64,000 nt of DNA from Woeseiaceae bacterium (GCA_021773135.1 JAJFKP010000056.1:62001-126000), one strand, 5' to 3'. Shown: positions 8,898 through 18,409, counted from the stretch's first letter. Numbers and translations are program-made. The notes: generated by a model from the letters alone, not told the origin.

Positions 8898-9249
8898 TGG
8901 TTGGATTCCCGGTTTTGCGGCCGCTATGTTAACGCTGTACAAGCGGCACTGGCAGCTGAAAATTCCCGCCGCGAAAAATGTGCGTGCGCTTGCGTGTCTG
9001 GCGGGGATCCGAATGCACGGTCCAGCCAGGTGTTTTGCTCGCGCGCGGCGTCGTGTCTGCAGCGCTCCGCGGTGCGGCGTTATTGGGTCAGGCGGATCGG
9101 CGGGGCTGTACCAACGTAGCAGTACATTCGTGCACGCTCGCCTGCGGCTGAACAGGCTGCAGGGAATAGTATTGGCAGCGGTGCGACTCCGAAAAAAATC
9201 AATACATAATGAATAGTTAATATGAAATCAAAATAATGATAGAAAGCAG
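8898..9249. other. Intergenic stretch between hisC and metB promoter
   Basis: About 350 bp with no convincing gene. The reading frames crossing it are extensions of frames antisense to hisC. Its last 45 bases (about 9205-9249) are strongly A+T-rich and abut the metB -35 box, so they may act as an UP element. The hisC promoter should lie here on the minus strand but I could not place it. Confidence 0.5.
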
Positions 9250-9279
9250 TTGACTATCGTCGTCGGGCAACCGTAGTAT
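9250..9279 (+). promoter_or_regulatory. Sigma70-type promoter of metB
   Basis: -35 TTGACT (9250-9255) and -10 TAGTAT (9274-9279), with an 18-bp spacer and an A+T-rich block just upstream. The predicted transcription start near 9286 coincides with the first base of the riboswitch P1 helix (9287), which supports both calls. Confidence 0.7.
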
Positions 9280-9286
9280 TGACGAA

Positions 9287-9399
9287 CTCATCGAGACCGG
9301 CTGAGGGAAAGGCCCAAAGAAGCCGGGGCAACCTGCAGAACTAACCATTCTGGCAAGGTGCCAACTCCTGCGGAGTGCATGTCACTTCCGATAGATGAG
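9287..9399 (+). promoter_or_regulatory. SAM-I (S-box) riboswitch
   Basis: All core S-box blocks occur in order: P1 CTCATC (9287-9292) pairing GATGAG (9394-9399), then GAGGGA, GGCCC, GAAGCC, GGCAACC, the AAGGTGCCAA segment and a small ACTCC/GGAGT helix. S-box RNAs bind S-adenosylmethionine and lower expression of methionine genes, matching metB downstream. The 135 bases between the aptamer and the metB start hold no terminator with a T-run. A GCGAC/GTCGC hairpin (about 9491-9505) lies upstream of the ribosome-binding site, so translational control is more likely. Confidence 0.9.
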
Positions 9400-9534
9400 T
9401 GTCGTTTTTGAAGTTGAATCAGCAACGGTGATTTGATGCAGGTAACGACACCCACCCAGGCGGTTTTCGCGGGGATCTGATGAGCTGCAAGCGACTTTAC
9501 GTCGCGTTATTGGATCGATAGCGGAGACCAGCAA

Positions 9535-10731
9535 ATGACTTCTTCAGTTAATTCAGCCACTTCAGCCGTACGTGCTGCCCTTGAGACCGATGCACAACAT
9601 GGCGCCGTCGTGCCGCCTTTGCACCTGTCTTCCAACTACACATTCAGGGAATTCGGTGAGAAACGCGAGTACGACTATACGCGCAGCGGCAACCCGACCC
9701 GTACGGCATTGGCCGAGGCTCTGTGCCAGCTGGAAGGCGGTGTCGGGGCGGCAGTGACATCCTCCGGCATGGCGGCCCTGAACCTGGTACTGCAGCTGCT
9801 GCAGCCAGGCGATCTGCTGGTTGCACCGCATGATTGCTATGGCGGGACCTATCGCCTGTTTGAATGTCTCGCGGCAAAAGGTCATTTTCGCGTAGCGTTC
9901 GTCGATCAAACTGACGCACCGGCTGTGCGTGCAGCGTGTGCGGCTGGGCCCAAACTGATTCTTGTTGAAACGCCATCCAACCCGCTGTTGCGCATCGTTG
10001 ATATCAAAAAAATGTCCATAGCAGCGAAGGGCTGCGGTGCGTTGCTTGCAGTCGATAATACGTTCCTGTCACCTGCACTACAGCAACCGATAAAGCTGGG
10101 AGCAGATGTCGTCATTCACTCAACGACAAAGTATCTGAATGGGCACAGCGACGTTGTTGGCGGTGCCGTGATCGCAGCAAGCAGGGAACTGGCAGAAAAG
10201 CTTGATTGGTGGGCAAACTGCCTGGGCATTACAGGTGCACCGTTCGATGCCTATCAGACCTTGAGGGGCGTCCGGACGCTGCATGCACGCATGGAACAGC
10301 ACGAGAAAAATGCCGGCATTCTGGCAACGTTGCTTGATGAACACGATGCGGTGGAGACAGTTTACTATCCCGGACTGTGCAATCACCCAGGCCATGAAAT
10401 TGCACTGCAGCAACAGTCCGGATTTGGCGGCATGTTGAGTTTCGAGATCGCGGGAGGCGAGGGCGCGGTTAAGGCCTTCGTCGAGTCGTTGCGGTTATTT
10501 TCCCTTGCCGAATCTCTTGGCGGGGTCGAAAGCCTCGTCTGTCATCCGCCGTCGATGACGCACGCACCTGTCGACGAGCTGGCGTTGACGCAGGCTGGCA
10601 TTCATCAAAATCTGATTCGGCTGTCGGTGGGCATTGAATGTAGCGAAGACCTGGTCCTCGATGTGCTGCAGGCACTGAATGCTGCGCAACGAGCGGCGGA
10701 CTTTCCGGCGCTCACTGCAGTCGTTGAATAA
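9535..10731 (+). CDS. metB: Cystathionine gamma-synthase / O-succinylhomoserine (thiol)-lyase
   Basis: Condenses an O-acylated homoserine with cysteine to cystathionine in methionine synthesis (cytoplasm). The 398-residue protein is a Cys/Met-metabolism PLP enzyme. Visible are YDYTRSGNPT (phosphate contact from the partner chain), SSGMAA, AVDNTF and the PLP lysine K199 in HSTTKYLNGHSD, plus SLGGVESL in the C-terminal domain. It is preceded by GGAG eight bases before ATG and by the SAM-I riboswitch, which points to synthesis rather than degradation. MetZ-type sulfhydrylase or cystathionine gamma-lyase activity cannot be excluded by eye. Its 3' end overlaps the convergent leuB by 20 bp. Confidence 0.9.
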   Translation: MTSSVNSATSAVRAALETDAQHGAVVPPLHLSSNYTFREFGEKREYDYTRSGNPTRTALAEALCQLEGGVGAAVTSSGMAALNLVLQLLQPGDLLVAPHDCYGGTYRLFECLAAKGHFRVAFVDQTDAPAVRAACAAGPKLILVETPSNPLLRIVDIKKMSIAAKGCGALLAVDNTFLSPALQQPIKLGADVVIHSTTKYLNGHSDVVGGAVIAASRELAEKLDWWANCLGITGAPFDAYQTLRGVRTLHARMEQHEKNAGILATLLDEHDAVETVYYPGLCNHPGHEIALQQQSGFGGMLSFEIAGGEGAVKAFVESLRLFSLAESLGGVESLVCHPPSMTHAPVDELALTQAGIHQNLIRLSVGIECSEDLVLDVLQALNAAQRAADFPALTAVVE

Positions 10732-11773
10732 TCGCCTGGGTCATTTCCTCGGTCGTTACGTAGTGCCCGGAATCACCTGCTATATCGGCCGTACGTACGC
10801 CGGCGGCGATGGTTGCGTGAATTGCGGCCTCGATTTTCGCAGCTTCTTCGTCGAGGTTCAGGCTATGTCGCAGCAGCATCGCCGCACTCGCAATTGTGCC
10901 GCAGGGGTTGGCTAAACCTTTACCTGCGATGTCGGGTGCAGAACCATGTATGGGTTCGTACAAGCCGCGAGTTGACTCGCCCAGTGATGCCGATGGAAGC
11001 ATGCCCAGCGAACCGGCCAGCATTGATGCTTCGTCAGTCAGTATGTCGCCGAACATGTTTTCGGTGACAATGACGTCGAAACTCGAAGGACGATTAATCA
11101 GGTGCATTGCGGCGGCGTCCACAAGCATGTGTTCACTGTCGAGATCGGGAAATTCTGCGGCGAGAGTCGTTGTTGTAACGTCGCGCCACAAGCGTGAGGT
11201 CTCCAATACATTCGCCTTATCCACAGAGCACAATATACCCCTGCGCTGTTGCGCCAGGGTCGCCGCCACGCGAATTATTCTCTCAACTTCGTAGCGATGA
11301 TAGGTGCAGAGGTCGGTGGCTGAATCCTGGTCGCGCGTCTTTTCGCCAAAATAGATGCCTCCAGTTAATTCTCGCACCACCATAATGTCGACGCCCTTTA
11401 GTCGGTCCGTCTTGATCGGAGATGCTTCGGCCAGCTCGTCCATCGTGTTCACGGGTCGCAGGTTGGCGAATACCTGTAGCTCGGCGCGCAGGGCCAGGAT
11501 GCCCTGTTCGGGGCGAATACTCGCGTTCGGGTCGGACCATTTCGGTCCGCCAACTGCGCCAAGCAAAATGGCATCACTTTCTTTGCAGCTTGCTCGCGTA
11601 TTGGCCGGGCAGGGATCGTTTTCCGCATCGATTCCGGCACCGCCAATTAATTGCTCTGAAAATTCAAACTTGTGGCCGTACAGCTGCGCAATTTGTTCGA
11701 GCACGCTCACGCCGGCGCTGGCTACTTCCGGACCGATGCCGTCGCCAGGAAGAACAGTTATCAGGGCGTCCAA
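10712..11773 (-). CDS. leuB: 3-isopropylmalate dehydrogenase
   Basis: Oxidatively decarboxylates 3-isopropylmalate to 2-oxoisocaproate with NAD+. The 353-residue protein matches LeuB throughout: PGDGIGPEV at the N-terminus, GAVGGPKW, RELTGGIYFGE, the VDAAAMHLI region, TENMFGDILTDEA (metal and substrate aspartates) and EPIHGSAPDIAGKGLANP near the NAD site. The start is TTG at 11773, supported by a GAGGAG ribosome-binding site about eight bases upstream. The gene overlaps leuD by 13 bp, indicating coupled translation. Last gene of the ilvC-leuA-ilvE-leuCDB operon, and convergent with metB. Confidence 0.96.
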   Translation of the reverse strand: MDALITVLPGDGIGPEVASAGVSVLEQIAQLYGHKFEFSEQLIGGAGIDAENDPCPANTRASCKESDAILLGAVGGPKWSDPNASIRPEQGILALRAELQVFANLRPVNTMDELAEASPIKTDRLKGVDIMVVRELTGGIYFGEKTRDQDSATDLCTYHRYEVERIIRVAATLAQQRRGILCSVDKANVLETSRLWRDVTTTTLAAEFPDLDSEHMLVDAAAMHLINRPSSFDVIVTENMFGDILTDEASMLAGSLGMLPSASLGESTRGLYEPIHGSAPDIAGKGLANPCGTIASAAMLLRHSLNLDEEAAKIEAAIHATIAAGVRTADIAGDSGHYVTTEEMTQAIIQRLQ

Positions 11774-12345
11774 GATCGGGTCTCCTCAAATTCCTTGATT
11801 GCGGTTTCGTGTTTTAGCAGGAATCCGAGTTGGTCGATTCCCTCCAATAAGCAGTACCTTGCGAAGCTGTCGATCGGGAAAGACACTGATCCACCATCAG
11901 GCAGAATTACGACCGACTGTGCTACATCGATCGTGAGCTCACAACCCGGATGATCAAGCAGCCAGGTGTGTGTGTTTTCGTCGACAACGATCGGTAGAAA
12001 TCCGTTCTTCAGTGAGTTGCTGCGGAAAATATCTGCAATTTCAGTGCTGATGACGGCCCGCAATCCGTAGTCCAGTAGCGCCCATGGGGCATGTTCACGA
12101 GACGAACCACAGCCGAAGTTTCTGCCCGCTACCAGAATTTGACAGTCTTTCGCAGCCTGTTTGTTCAGCGCAAAAGTATTGATCTCTTCGCCATCTGCAT
12201 CAAAACGCCAGTCGTAAAAGAGGTTCGCGCCCAGTCCCTGGCGGGTGGTCGTGGTCAGAAAGCGCGCCGGAATAATCTGATCTGTATCGACGTCCGTCGC
12301 CGGCAAAACAACGGTTTTGGACTTCAGGTGCGTGATCGGCTGCAT
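11761..12345 (-). CDS. leuD: 3-isopropylmalate dehydratase small subunit
   Basis: Small subunit of isopropylmalate isomerase, which works with LeuC to convert 2- to 3-isopropylmalate. The 194-residue sequence carries the swivel-domain hallmarks: VLPATDVDTDQIIPARFL near the N-terminus and GRNFGCGSSREHAPWAL in the middle. ATG 12345 is chosen because it starts 10 nt after the leuC stop with an AGGT ribosome site. A frame-open start at 12393 would run back into leuC. Confidence 0.96.
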   Translation of the reverse strand: MQPITHLKSKTVVLPATDVDTDQIIPARFLTTTTRQGLGANLFYDWRFDADGEEINTFALNKQAAKDCQILVAGRNFGCGSSREHAPWALLDYGLRAVISTEIADIFRSNSLKNGFLPIVVDENTHTWLLDHPGCELTIDVAQSVVILPDGGSVSFPIDSFARYCLLEGIDQLGFLLKHETAIKEFEETRSWTP

Positions 12346-12355
12346 GCGGTCTGAC

Positions 12356-13765
12356 CTACAGGTATTGGCGCGGGTCTGCGACGCGACCCGCAATTGCGGA
12401 TGCCGCAGCAGTCATGGGGCTCGCGAGAATGGTGCGCGCACCAATTCCCTGGCGACCCTCAAAATTCCGGTTGCTTGTGCTCACGCTCAGCTGTCCTCGT
12501 GGCACCGTGTCACCGTTCATGCCAAGGCACATGGAGCAACCTGACTCCCGCCATTCTGCGCCCGCAGCGATGAAGATTTTGTCCAGGCCAAGTGACTCCG
12601 CCTCCTTTTTAACCTGCTGTGACCCAGGCACCACGAGCATGCGAACGCCATCAGCAACCTTGCGATCACGCACGATATTGGCGGCTTCCTGCAGATCGCT
12701 AATACGGGAGTTAGTACAACTGCCGATGAATACGACATCGACTGCCGCGTGACTTAAGGGCTTGCCTGCTGCGACCTGCATGTAATCCAACGCCTTTTCG
12801 AAACTGGCATTGCCGTTTGCCGGTGGAACATTTTCGTTAACCGGAATAACCATTCCGGGATTCGTGCCAAAAGTTGCCATGGGCTGCAGTCTGCTGCCGT
12901 CAATCGTGACCGTCTTTTCGAACTTCGCACCCGGATCGCCGCGCAAGGCAAGCCAGCGTTTTATTGCAACCTCCCAGTCTGCTCCCTGAGGCGCCTTTGG
13001 TCGGCCCTCAAGGTAGTCGAAAGTAGTTTGGTCGGGTGCGATCATGCCTGCCCGGGCGCCTGCTTCAATGGACATGTTGCAAACGGTCATGCGCTCGTCC
13101 ATTGACATCGATTCGATTGCGGAACCACGATACTCAATGACATGACCAGTGCCACCGTCGACCCCAATTTCGCCAATAATTGACAGGATGACATCCTTTG
13201 CCGTGACTCCGGCTTGCAGTTTCCCGGTGACCTCTATAGCGAGGGTTTTCGGTTTTCGCTGCAGCAGACACTGGGTCCCAAGTACGTGCCCGACTTCCGT
13301 AGTGCCGATGCCGAATGCGAGCGCACCGAATGCGCCGTGGGTGCTGGTATGACTATCACCGCAAACGATAGTCTTGCCGGGCTGCGTGGCGCCCATCTCC
13401 GGCCCCATGACGTGCACGATGCCGCGATATTTCGAATCGAAACCGTGTAGTTCGAGTCCGAATTCTTTGCAGTTTTCCTGCATTTTGGCGACCTGCATGG
13501 CGGCCCCCTCGCCAACGATCGCCAAATCCTTGAACGAGCGCACGGGTGTGGTCGGCGTCGAGTGATCCATCGTGCCCAACGTTAAGTCTGGGCGACGAAC
13601 TGACAGGCCCTGCTCGCGTAGGAGGGCGAACGCCTGTGGCGTCGTAACTTCATGAATCAAGTGCAGGTCGATAAAAAGAATTGCGGGCGTGTCGGGCGTC
13701 TCTTCTTTGACGACGTGATCCTGCCAGACTTTTTCGAATAGAGTTTTTGGGGCTAATTCGCTCAC
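12356..13765 (-). CDS. leuC: 3-isopropylmalate dehydratase large subunit
   Basis: Fe-S aconitase-family large subunit of isopropylmalate isomerase. Visible are [32 protein letters not shown], and the 4Fe-4S cysteines in IGSCTNSR and [11 protein letters not shown]. The likely start is GTG 13765 ([13 protein letters not shown]), giving 469 residues, the normal LeuC length, ten bases after the ilvE stop. Longer open frames to 13816 or 13873 add residues that only read through ilvE in another frame. A GGAG lies 15 bases upstream of the GTG, longer than ideal, so the start is less certain than the identity. Confidence 0.95.
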   Translation of the reverse strand: MSELAPKTLFEKVWQDHVVKEETPDTPAILFIDLHLIHEVTTPQAFALLREQGLSVRRPDLTLGTMDHSTPTTPVRSFKDLAIVGEGAAMQVAKMQENCKEFGLELHGFDSKYRGIVHVMGPEMGATQPGKTIVCGDSHTSTHGAFGALAFGIGTTEVGHVLGTQCLLQRKPKTLAIEVTGKLQAGVTAKDVILSIIGEIGVDGGTGHVIEYRGSAIESMSMDERMTVCNMSIEAGARAGMIAPDQTTFDYLEGRPKAPQGADWEVAIKRWLALRGDPGAKFEKTVTIDGSRLQPMATFGTNPGMVIPVNENVPPANGNASFEKALDYMQVAAGKPLSHAAVDVVFIGSCTNSRISDLQEAANIVRDRKVADGVRMLVVPGSQQVKKEAESLGLDKIFIAAGAEWRESGCSMCLGMNGDTVPRGQLSVSTSNRNFEGRQGIGARTILASPMTAAASAIAGRVADPRQYL

Positions 13766-13775
13766 GCTGTTCTGA

Positions 13776-14735
13776 TCAAGCTCCGCCTGCAGCGACGGCC
13801 GATGGCGTTGCGACATATTCCAGCCAGCCGTCACGATCTTCCGTTTGGCCGTTGAACAGGCCAAAGAACGCATCCTGCAATTGTTTCGTTATCGGTCCAC
13901 GCTGACCCGCGCCAATTTCAATACGATCGACCGAGCGAATGGGCGTAACCTCCGCTGCGGTACCTGTAAAGAACAATTCGTCAGCCAGGTACAGCGCTTC
14001 ACGCGGTATCGACTTTTCTTCAACGGTGATGCCAATACGGCCCGCCAGCTTGATCACAGTGTCGCGGGTCAGTCCGGTCAGTATTGAAGATGTCGCCGGT
14101 GGAGTAAGGATGCGGCCATCGCGAATCATAAACAGGTTCTCGCCGGCGCCCTCGCTAACCGTGCCGTCTGTAGAAAGGGCGATGCCCTCATGAAATCCGA
14201 GGCGTTTTGCTTCGGTGCTGATCAGCTGGCCGGACAGGTAGTTGCCGCCCGCCTTGGCCAGTGCAGGAATTGTATTCGGCGCGACCCTTTGCCAGCTTGA
14301 AACGCAAACATCAACACCGTTTTCCAGTCCTTCCGCACCGAGATAGGCACCCCATTCCCAGGCGGCAATGGCAACGTCAACGCGGTGGTCGGGCTTTGGT
14401 GCGAGCCCGGGTTCACCGTAACCGCGAAAGGCAAGGGGACGAATGTATGCGCCATTGACCAGATCATTCGCACGTACGACCTCCTTACAGACTTCCACGA
14501 GTTCATCACGTTCATAGGCCAGCGGCATGCGGTAAATTTTTGCCGAGTCATAAAACCGCTGCATATGATCAGTCAGGCGAAATATGGCGCATCCGTCGGG
14601 GGTCTTGTAGCCCCGAATTCCTTCAAATACGGAGGAGCCGTAGTGCAGGGCGTGCGCCATTATGTGAACAGTTGCCTGTTCCCAGGGAATCATCTGACCG
14701 TTGTGCCAGATCAGTTTTCCACCGCTAAAACTCAT
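13776..14735 (-). CDS. ilvE: Branched-chain amino-acid aminotransferase
   Basis: Fold-IV PLP aminotransferase of 319 residues that makes valine, leucine and isoleucine from their keto acids with glutamate. The sequence closely follows E. coli-type Ilv[29 protein letters not shown] (with the PLP lysine), [18 protein letters not shown], and [16 protein letters not shown]. The ATG has a GGAG about nine bases upstream. It sits between leuA and leuC, so the final transamination enzyme is co-regulated with the leucine pathway by the upstream attenuator. Confidence 0.96.
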   Translation of the reverse strand: MSFSGGKLIWHNGQMIPWEQATVHIMAHALHYGSSVFEGIRGYKTPDGCAIFRLTDHMQRFYDSAKIYRMPLAYERDELVEVCKEVVRANDLVNGAYIRPLAFRGYGEPGLAPKPDHRVDVAIAAWEWGAYLGAEGLENGVDVCVSSWQRVAPNTIPALAKAGGNYLSGQLISTEAKRLGFHEGIALSTDGTVSEGAGENLFMIRDGRILTPPATSSILTGLTRDTVIKLAGRIGITVEEKSIPREALYLADELFFTGTAAEVTPIRSVDRIEIGAGQRGPITKQLQDAFFGLFNGQTEDRDGWLEYVATPSAVAAGGA

Positions 14736-14817
14736 TCCAGAATACTCCGATACACTTCCATTAAAGCAGCGCGGAAGCTTAGTAAGCGATTACGTTTTTT
14801 GGCGCCTGTCGCCAAGC

Positions 14818-16386
14818 CTAAATTGTTGCCCGGTTGACGTCTGTCGTTGCCTTGATTTCCTCCAGCCCCAGCTCTCTTCTGCGCAAAATGCGATTGATGA
14901 CTTCCAGGTAGGCACGACAGGTCGCCTCGATAATGTCCTGACTTGCCCCGTGACCGCGGAAGGGCTGCCCATTGAATTCTACGACGACGGTCGCCTCGCC
15001 CTGGGCGTCCTCGCCAACCGTTGCGCTATGCAGCTCAAAATTCTTGAGTGTCAAATCGATGCCGCTGGCATCTTCCAGCGCTGTAAATGCAGCCTCTACG
15101 GGCCCGTCACCGACAGCCTCTTTCCTGATCTGTGCGCCATTTTCGTCAAGTAGTTCGAGCGTCGCCGTGGCGTCGATGCCTGTCCCAGATGTAATTTGCA
15201 GCGATTTCAGTGTCCATGGGCCCGTAGACGAATTGTCAACGTTCATAATGATCGCTTCAATGTCGCCGTCGTACATGTCCTTCTTTTTGTCCGCCAGTTT
15301 CTTGAATTCCTGAAAAGCCCGGTTCACTTCAAAATCATCGAGGTCAAATCCCAGGTCTCGGACGCGATCGCGAAATGCATGCCGGCCGCTGTGCTTGCCC
15401 AATACCAGGTTCGACTTGCTAATGCCGATTTCTTCCGGCCTCATAATTTCGTATGTCGAGGCATGTTGGAGCATGCCGTGCTGGTGAATGCCGGCCTCAT
15501 GTGCAAACGCATTCTCGCCGACTATCGCCTTGTTGCGCGGTATTTGCATGCCAGTGATGCCGGACACAAGCCTTGCGGTTGGGTAAAGACGGGTTGAATC
15601 GATGCCAGTATCCAGAGAGTAGAATTCGCTGCGGGTTTTAAGTGCCATGACGACTTCTTCCAGCGAACAATTTCCAGCTCTTTCGCCGATGCCATTGATC
15701 GTGCACTCAACCTGGCGCGCGCCTGCACCGACTGCAGCCAGGCTGTTCGCCACTGCCATGCCCAGGTCGTCGTGGCAATGCACACTAAGTGTAATATTCT
15801 CAATGCCGGTGACATGTTCGTGCAGATAACGGAATAGCTTGTCGAATTCCGCAGGCACCGTGTACCCGACTGTGTCAGGAATATTTACGGTCGTCGCACC
15901 TGCCTCAATTGCAGCGCTAACAACTTCAGCAAGATAGCTGAGCTCAGTTCTGGAGGCGTCCTCCGGAGAGAACTCCACATCATCACAAAGCTCGCGCGCC
16001 ATGGTTATCGCACCGACCGCACTTTTGATGATTTCCTCTTTTGCCATCTTGAGCTTGTACTCGCGATGTATGGCGCTGGTAGCGACAAAAACATGAATGC
16101 GATGTTTGTCGGCACTCTTGACTGCCTCGTGTACTTTTGCAATATCTTCAGGATTACATCGAGCAAGGCCGCAAATAACCGGGCCACGATTTTCATCGGC
16201 AATGGCTTTGACTGCGTCGAAGTCGCCCGGTGACGCAGCCGGAAATCCCGCTTCGATAATGTCAACATTCAGATCGGCGAGCGCTTTGGCGATTCTGAGC
16301 TTTTCCCTGAGCGTCATGCTGCAGCCGGGCGCCTGTTCTCCATCTCTCAATGTCGTGTCAAAAATCTTGATGCGATTCGTCGCCAT
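14818..16386 (-). CDS. leuA: 2-isopropylmalate synthase
   Basis: First committed enzyme of leucine synthesis, condensing acetyl-CoA with 2-oxoisovalerate. The 522 residues match the standard LeuA: an N-terminal TIM barrel ([46 protein letters not shown]) and a C-terminal regulatory domain (about 390-510) that normally binds leucine for feedback inhibition. The ATG follows a GGAGCAGGA ribosome site. It lies 82 bp downstream of ilvC, and an 82-bp gap separates it from ilvE. Confidence 0.97.
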   Translation of the reverse strand: MATNRIKIFDTTLRDGEQAPGCSMTLREKLRIAKALADLNVDIIEAGFPAASPGDFDAVKAIADENRGPVICGLARCNPEDIAKVHEAVKSADKHRIHVFVATSAIHREYKLKMAKEEIIKSAVGAITMARELCDDVEFSPEDASRTELSYLAEVVSAAIEAGATTVNIPDTVGYTVPAEFDKLFRYLHEHVTGIENITLSVHCHDDLGMAVANSLAAVGAGARQVECTINGIGERAGNCSLEEVVMALKTRSEFYSLDTGIDSTRLYPTARLVSGITGMQIPRNKAIVGENAFAHEAGIHQHGMLQHASTYEIMRPEEIGISKSNLVLGKHSGRHAFRDRVRDLGFDLDDFEVNRAFQEFKKLADKKKDMYDGDIEAIIMNVDNSSTGPWTLKSLQITSGTGIDATATLELLDENGAQIRKEAVGDGPVEAAFTALEDASGIDLTLKNFELHSATVGEDAQGEATVVVEFNGQPFRGHGASQDIIEATCRAYLEVINRILRRRELGLEEIKATTDVNRATI

Positions 16387-16468
16387 AATCCTGCTCCAGA
16401 TACGTCCTGATGCTGTTACCTATGATCCTGCGATCAGCAATTCCCGCCAGGACACGACTGCGGGTCTC

Positions 16469-17455
16469 CTAGTTCTCCAACCAATCCATCTTGCTGCGCA
16501 GCCTGGCACCCACTTCCTCTATGGGGTGCTCCAGATCTGCATTCATTAACCGTTTGTACTCGGGTTGTCCGGCTTTGTTTTCCTCAATCCATCTCTTGGC
16601 AAACGTGCCATCCCGGATATCGTCAAGTACTTCCTGCATCTTCGCCCGCACATGCTCATCCACAACCCGCGGGCCGCTGATAAGGTCGCCCCAGGCAGCA
16701 GTCTCGCTTATGAATTCGTGCATTTTGCGGATGCCACCCTCGTGCAGCAGATCGACAATCAGCTTGAGTTCGTGCATTACCTCGTAGTAGGCGACCTCCG
16801 GCTGGTAGCCTGCTTTGACCAGGGTGTCGAAGCCTGCGACCACGAGCTCGGTCGCGCCGCCACAAAGCACCGCCTGCTCGCCAAACAGATCGGTTTCAGT
16901 CTCCTCGGCGAAAGTCGTTTCGATCACACCGGCGCGCGCACCGCCAATACCCTGCGCATAGGCCAGGGCAAGCTTGATCGCATTGCCGGTCGCATCCTGT
17001 GCGACGGCAACCAGGCAGGGCACGCCGTGGCCTTCCTCGTATTGCCGACGTACCAGGTCTCCGGGGCCCTTCGGTGCGATGAGCACAACATCGAGGTCGT
17101 CACGGGGAGAGATCTGCTTGAAATGAATATTGAAACCATGGGCGAAGAGCAGGGTGGTGCCCTGCTCGATATTGTTCACCACGGACTCGTACAATGCTGA
17201 TTGCGAGGTATCCGGTGTCAAAATGGCAACAATAGACGCGCCTTTGACCGCTTCAGCGGGTTCCTTGACCACGAATCCGTCCGCCTCTGCCTTGCTGAAA
17301 CTGCCGCCCCCGGCGCGTGCGCCGATGACAACATCGTGACCACTGTCCTTTAAATTCAATGCATGGGCACGGCCCTGACTGCCGAATCCCAGGATGGTGA
17401 TCTGTTTGCCTTCGAGGCACGAAGTATCTACGTCAGATTCTGAATACATTTGCAT
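16469..17455 (-). CDS. ilvC: Ketol-acid reductoisomerase
   Basis: Class I KARI (328 residues) that isomerises and reduces acetolactate or acetohydroxybutyrate with NAD(P)H and Mg2+. Visible are the Rossmann motif [42 protein letters not shown], and the metal site [22 protein letters not shown]. In the cofactor loop [10 protein letters not shown] the arginine and last serine typical of NADPH enzymes are kept, but one serine is glycine, so cofactor preference is not obvious. GGGAA precedes the ATG by about seven bases. It is the first structural gene after the attenuator. Confidence 0.96.
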   Translation of the reverse strand: MQMYSESDVDTSCLEGKQITILGFGSQGRAHALNLKDSGHDVVIGARAGGGSFSKAEADGFVVKEPAEAVKGASIVAILTPDTSQSALYESVVNNIEQGTTLLFAHGFNIHFKQISPRDDLDVVLIAPKGPGDLVRRQYEEGHGVPCLVAVAQDATGNAIKLALAYAQGIGGARAGVIETTFAEETETDLFGEQAVLCGGATELVVAGFDTLVKAGYQPEVAYYEVMHELKLIVDLLHEGGIRKMHEFISETAAWGDLISGPRVVDEHVRAKMQEVLDDIRDGTFAKRWIEENKAGQPEYKRLMNADLEHPIEEVGARLRSKMDWLEN

Positions 17456-17503
17456 TTTCGATTCCCACAGTCCTTTAGCAAATAAAAAAGCGATTCCCGC
17501 AGC

Positions 17504-17538
17504 AAAAAAAACCCCACTATCCTGATCGGGATGCGGGG
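17504..17538 (-). terminator. Attenuator terminator of the ilvC-leu operon
   Basis: On the minus strand CCCCGCATCC (17538-17529) pairs with GGAT-A-GTGGGG (17522-17512): ten pairs with one G-U and one bulged A, and a six-base loop. Eight U residues (17511-17504) follow. It ends about 48 bases before the ilvC start, so it must be overcome for expression of the operon. Confidence 0.85.
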
Positions 17539-17577
17539 CCGGTGTTGCTGAGATTCAATAAGCGAACGTTACCGGCC
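17537..17577 (-). promoter_or_regulatory. Antiterminator of the ilvC attenuator
   Basis: GGCCGGT (17577-17571) is perfectly complementary to ACCGGCC (17543-17537). Its 3' arm uses the first two C residues of the terminator stem, so the two structures exclude each other. The 5' arm overlaps the last codons and stop of the leader peptide, so a ribosome that finishes the peptide masks it and lets the terminator form. Confidence 0.75.
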
Positions 17578-17670
17578 GTTTCTCCCGCTAAGGAGCACCA
17601 GCACTAACTGCTGGATAAGCAGTTTGCACAGGGTGTATGCCCGTATAACGATTTCCGTAACTAAACTCAT
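17569..17670 (-). CDS. Branched-chain amino-acid leader peptide
   Basis: Short frame of 33 codons from ATG 17670 to TAA 17571-17569. Fifteen residues are Leu, Val or Ile, dense at residues 17-27 (LLIQQLVLVLL). Such a composition just before mutually exclusive hairpins is the hallmark of ilv/leu transcription attenuation: stalling at Leu/Val/Ile codons frees the antiterminator, while completion covers it. There is no Shine-Dalgarno. The promoter at 17679-17707 predicts a transcript start about two bases before the ATG, so translation may be leaderless. An overlapping frame from ATG 17683 is not enriched in these residues and starts within the -10 box. Confidence 0.8.
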   Translation of the reverse strand: MSLVTEIVIRAYTLCKLLIQQLVLVLLSGRNGR

Positions 17671-17678
17671 AATCGCGG

Positions 17679-17707
17679 ATCATGTTGCAAGGGGTAGTGG
17701 ATGTCAA
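17679..17707 (-). promoter_or_regulatory. Promoter of the ilvC-leu operon leader
   Basis: Perfect -35 TTGACA (17707-17702), a 17-bp spacer and a -10 CATGAT (17684-17679, four of six matches). Predicted start about 17672, two bases upstream of the leader-peptide ATG. Confidence 0.65.
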
Positions 17708-18403
17708 CTGTCGAAAATTCAGTTACTTGTGTTACGAGTCAGGTTTGTTCTCGGCGTTGCTATCGCGGCTCATCGAGCAACGTAGCGAACGGCCCGAGAG
17801 CGTCATCCCCGGATTCGAGTTGACGTTAAGGAGTTGCCATAACATATTGAAGCGACTCTTTATAAGCCGAACTGTATCACGCGGACTTTGTGTCGAGCGC
17901 CTTATTGCCAGCCAGGCAACAGCACTTACAGAGCAGCACGTGATGCCGGCGCCAGGGTTCGAACAAAGCTTCATTCGCTGTGACGCTGGAGGCCAAACCG
18001 AATGCAGCTTGCGTGGCTCGCGCCCGTCTGCGATTCGTTGCGAAAACGAATAATCCGAATATCGCACTGCCCCGAAACTGCGGATGGGATTAGAAAGCGC
18101 ACATATCGTCAGGAAATTTCCGACATTACGTAATGTTGCTACAAGGCTGGCGATCTATCATGCTTATGGTATTCTTGTGCCCGACAAGGCGGGACCTATT
18201 AATCAAGGCCGGTTGCACAGGGGGTGTACAACCAGTCGGGTGGTCCAAAAAATTAAAGAGAAGACATTACAATTAGAAATAATCGCCGCGGCGTTAGTGG
18301 AGAGGGTCGCGAGCGCAAGGGGGATTGCATGCCACTGGATGTGGTCCGTCTGTTTGTTGTGCACGTTGTCTCATGATTACTGCGCATCCCTCTCCCAAAA
18401 TCC
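17708..18403. other. About 700 bp without a recognisable gene
   Basis: Lies between the ilvC leader and the TonB energiser operon. Open frames of 111-123 codons exist on both strands (17682-18053 plus, 17732-18067 minus, 18084-18428 plus). They overlap one another or the leader, lack good ribosome sites and resemble no family I know. A GGTTG/CAACC hairpin sits near 18209-18233 without a T-run. It may hold a small RNA or a decayed gene. Confidence 0.5.
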
Positions 18404-18409
18404 TATAAT
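18404..18409 (+). promoter_or_regulatory. -10 box of the TonB energiser operon
   Basis: A perfect TATAAT 28 bases upstream of the first coding frame; the -35 region is poor. The first gene then has a strong AAGGAG ribosome site (18427-18432). No Fur-box-like palindrome was seen nearby. Confidence 0.45.

Noticed and set aside
8422-9216. 264-codon plus-strand frame
   Set aside because: Mostly antisense to hisC, with a composition typical of a shadow frame and no family match.
14790-14817. TTGGCG/CGCCAA hairpin as a terminator between leuA and ilvE
   Set aside because: On the operon strand the hairpin is followed by A residues, not T, so it is not an intrinsic terminator of this operon.
17940-17980. 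GGTTCGAA motif suggesting a tRNA T-arm
   Set aside because: Flanking bases do not pair into a T-stem, and no acceptor, D or anticodon arms can be drawn.
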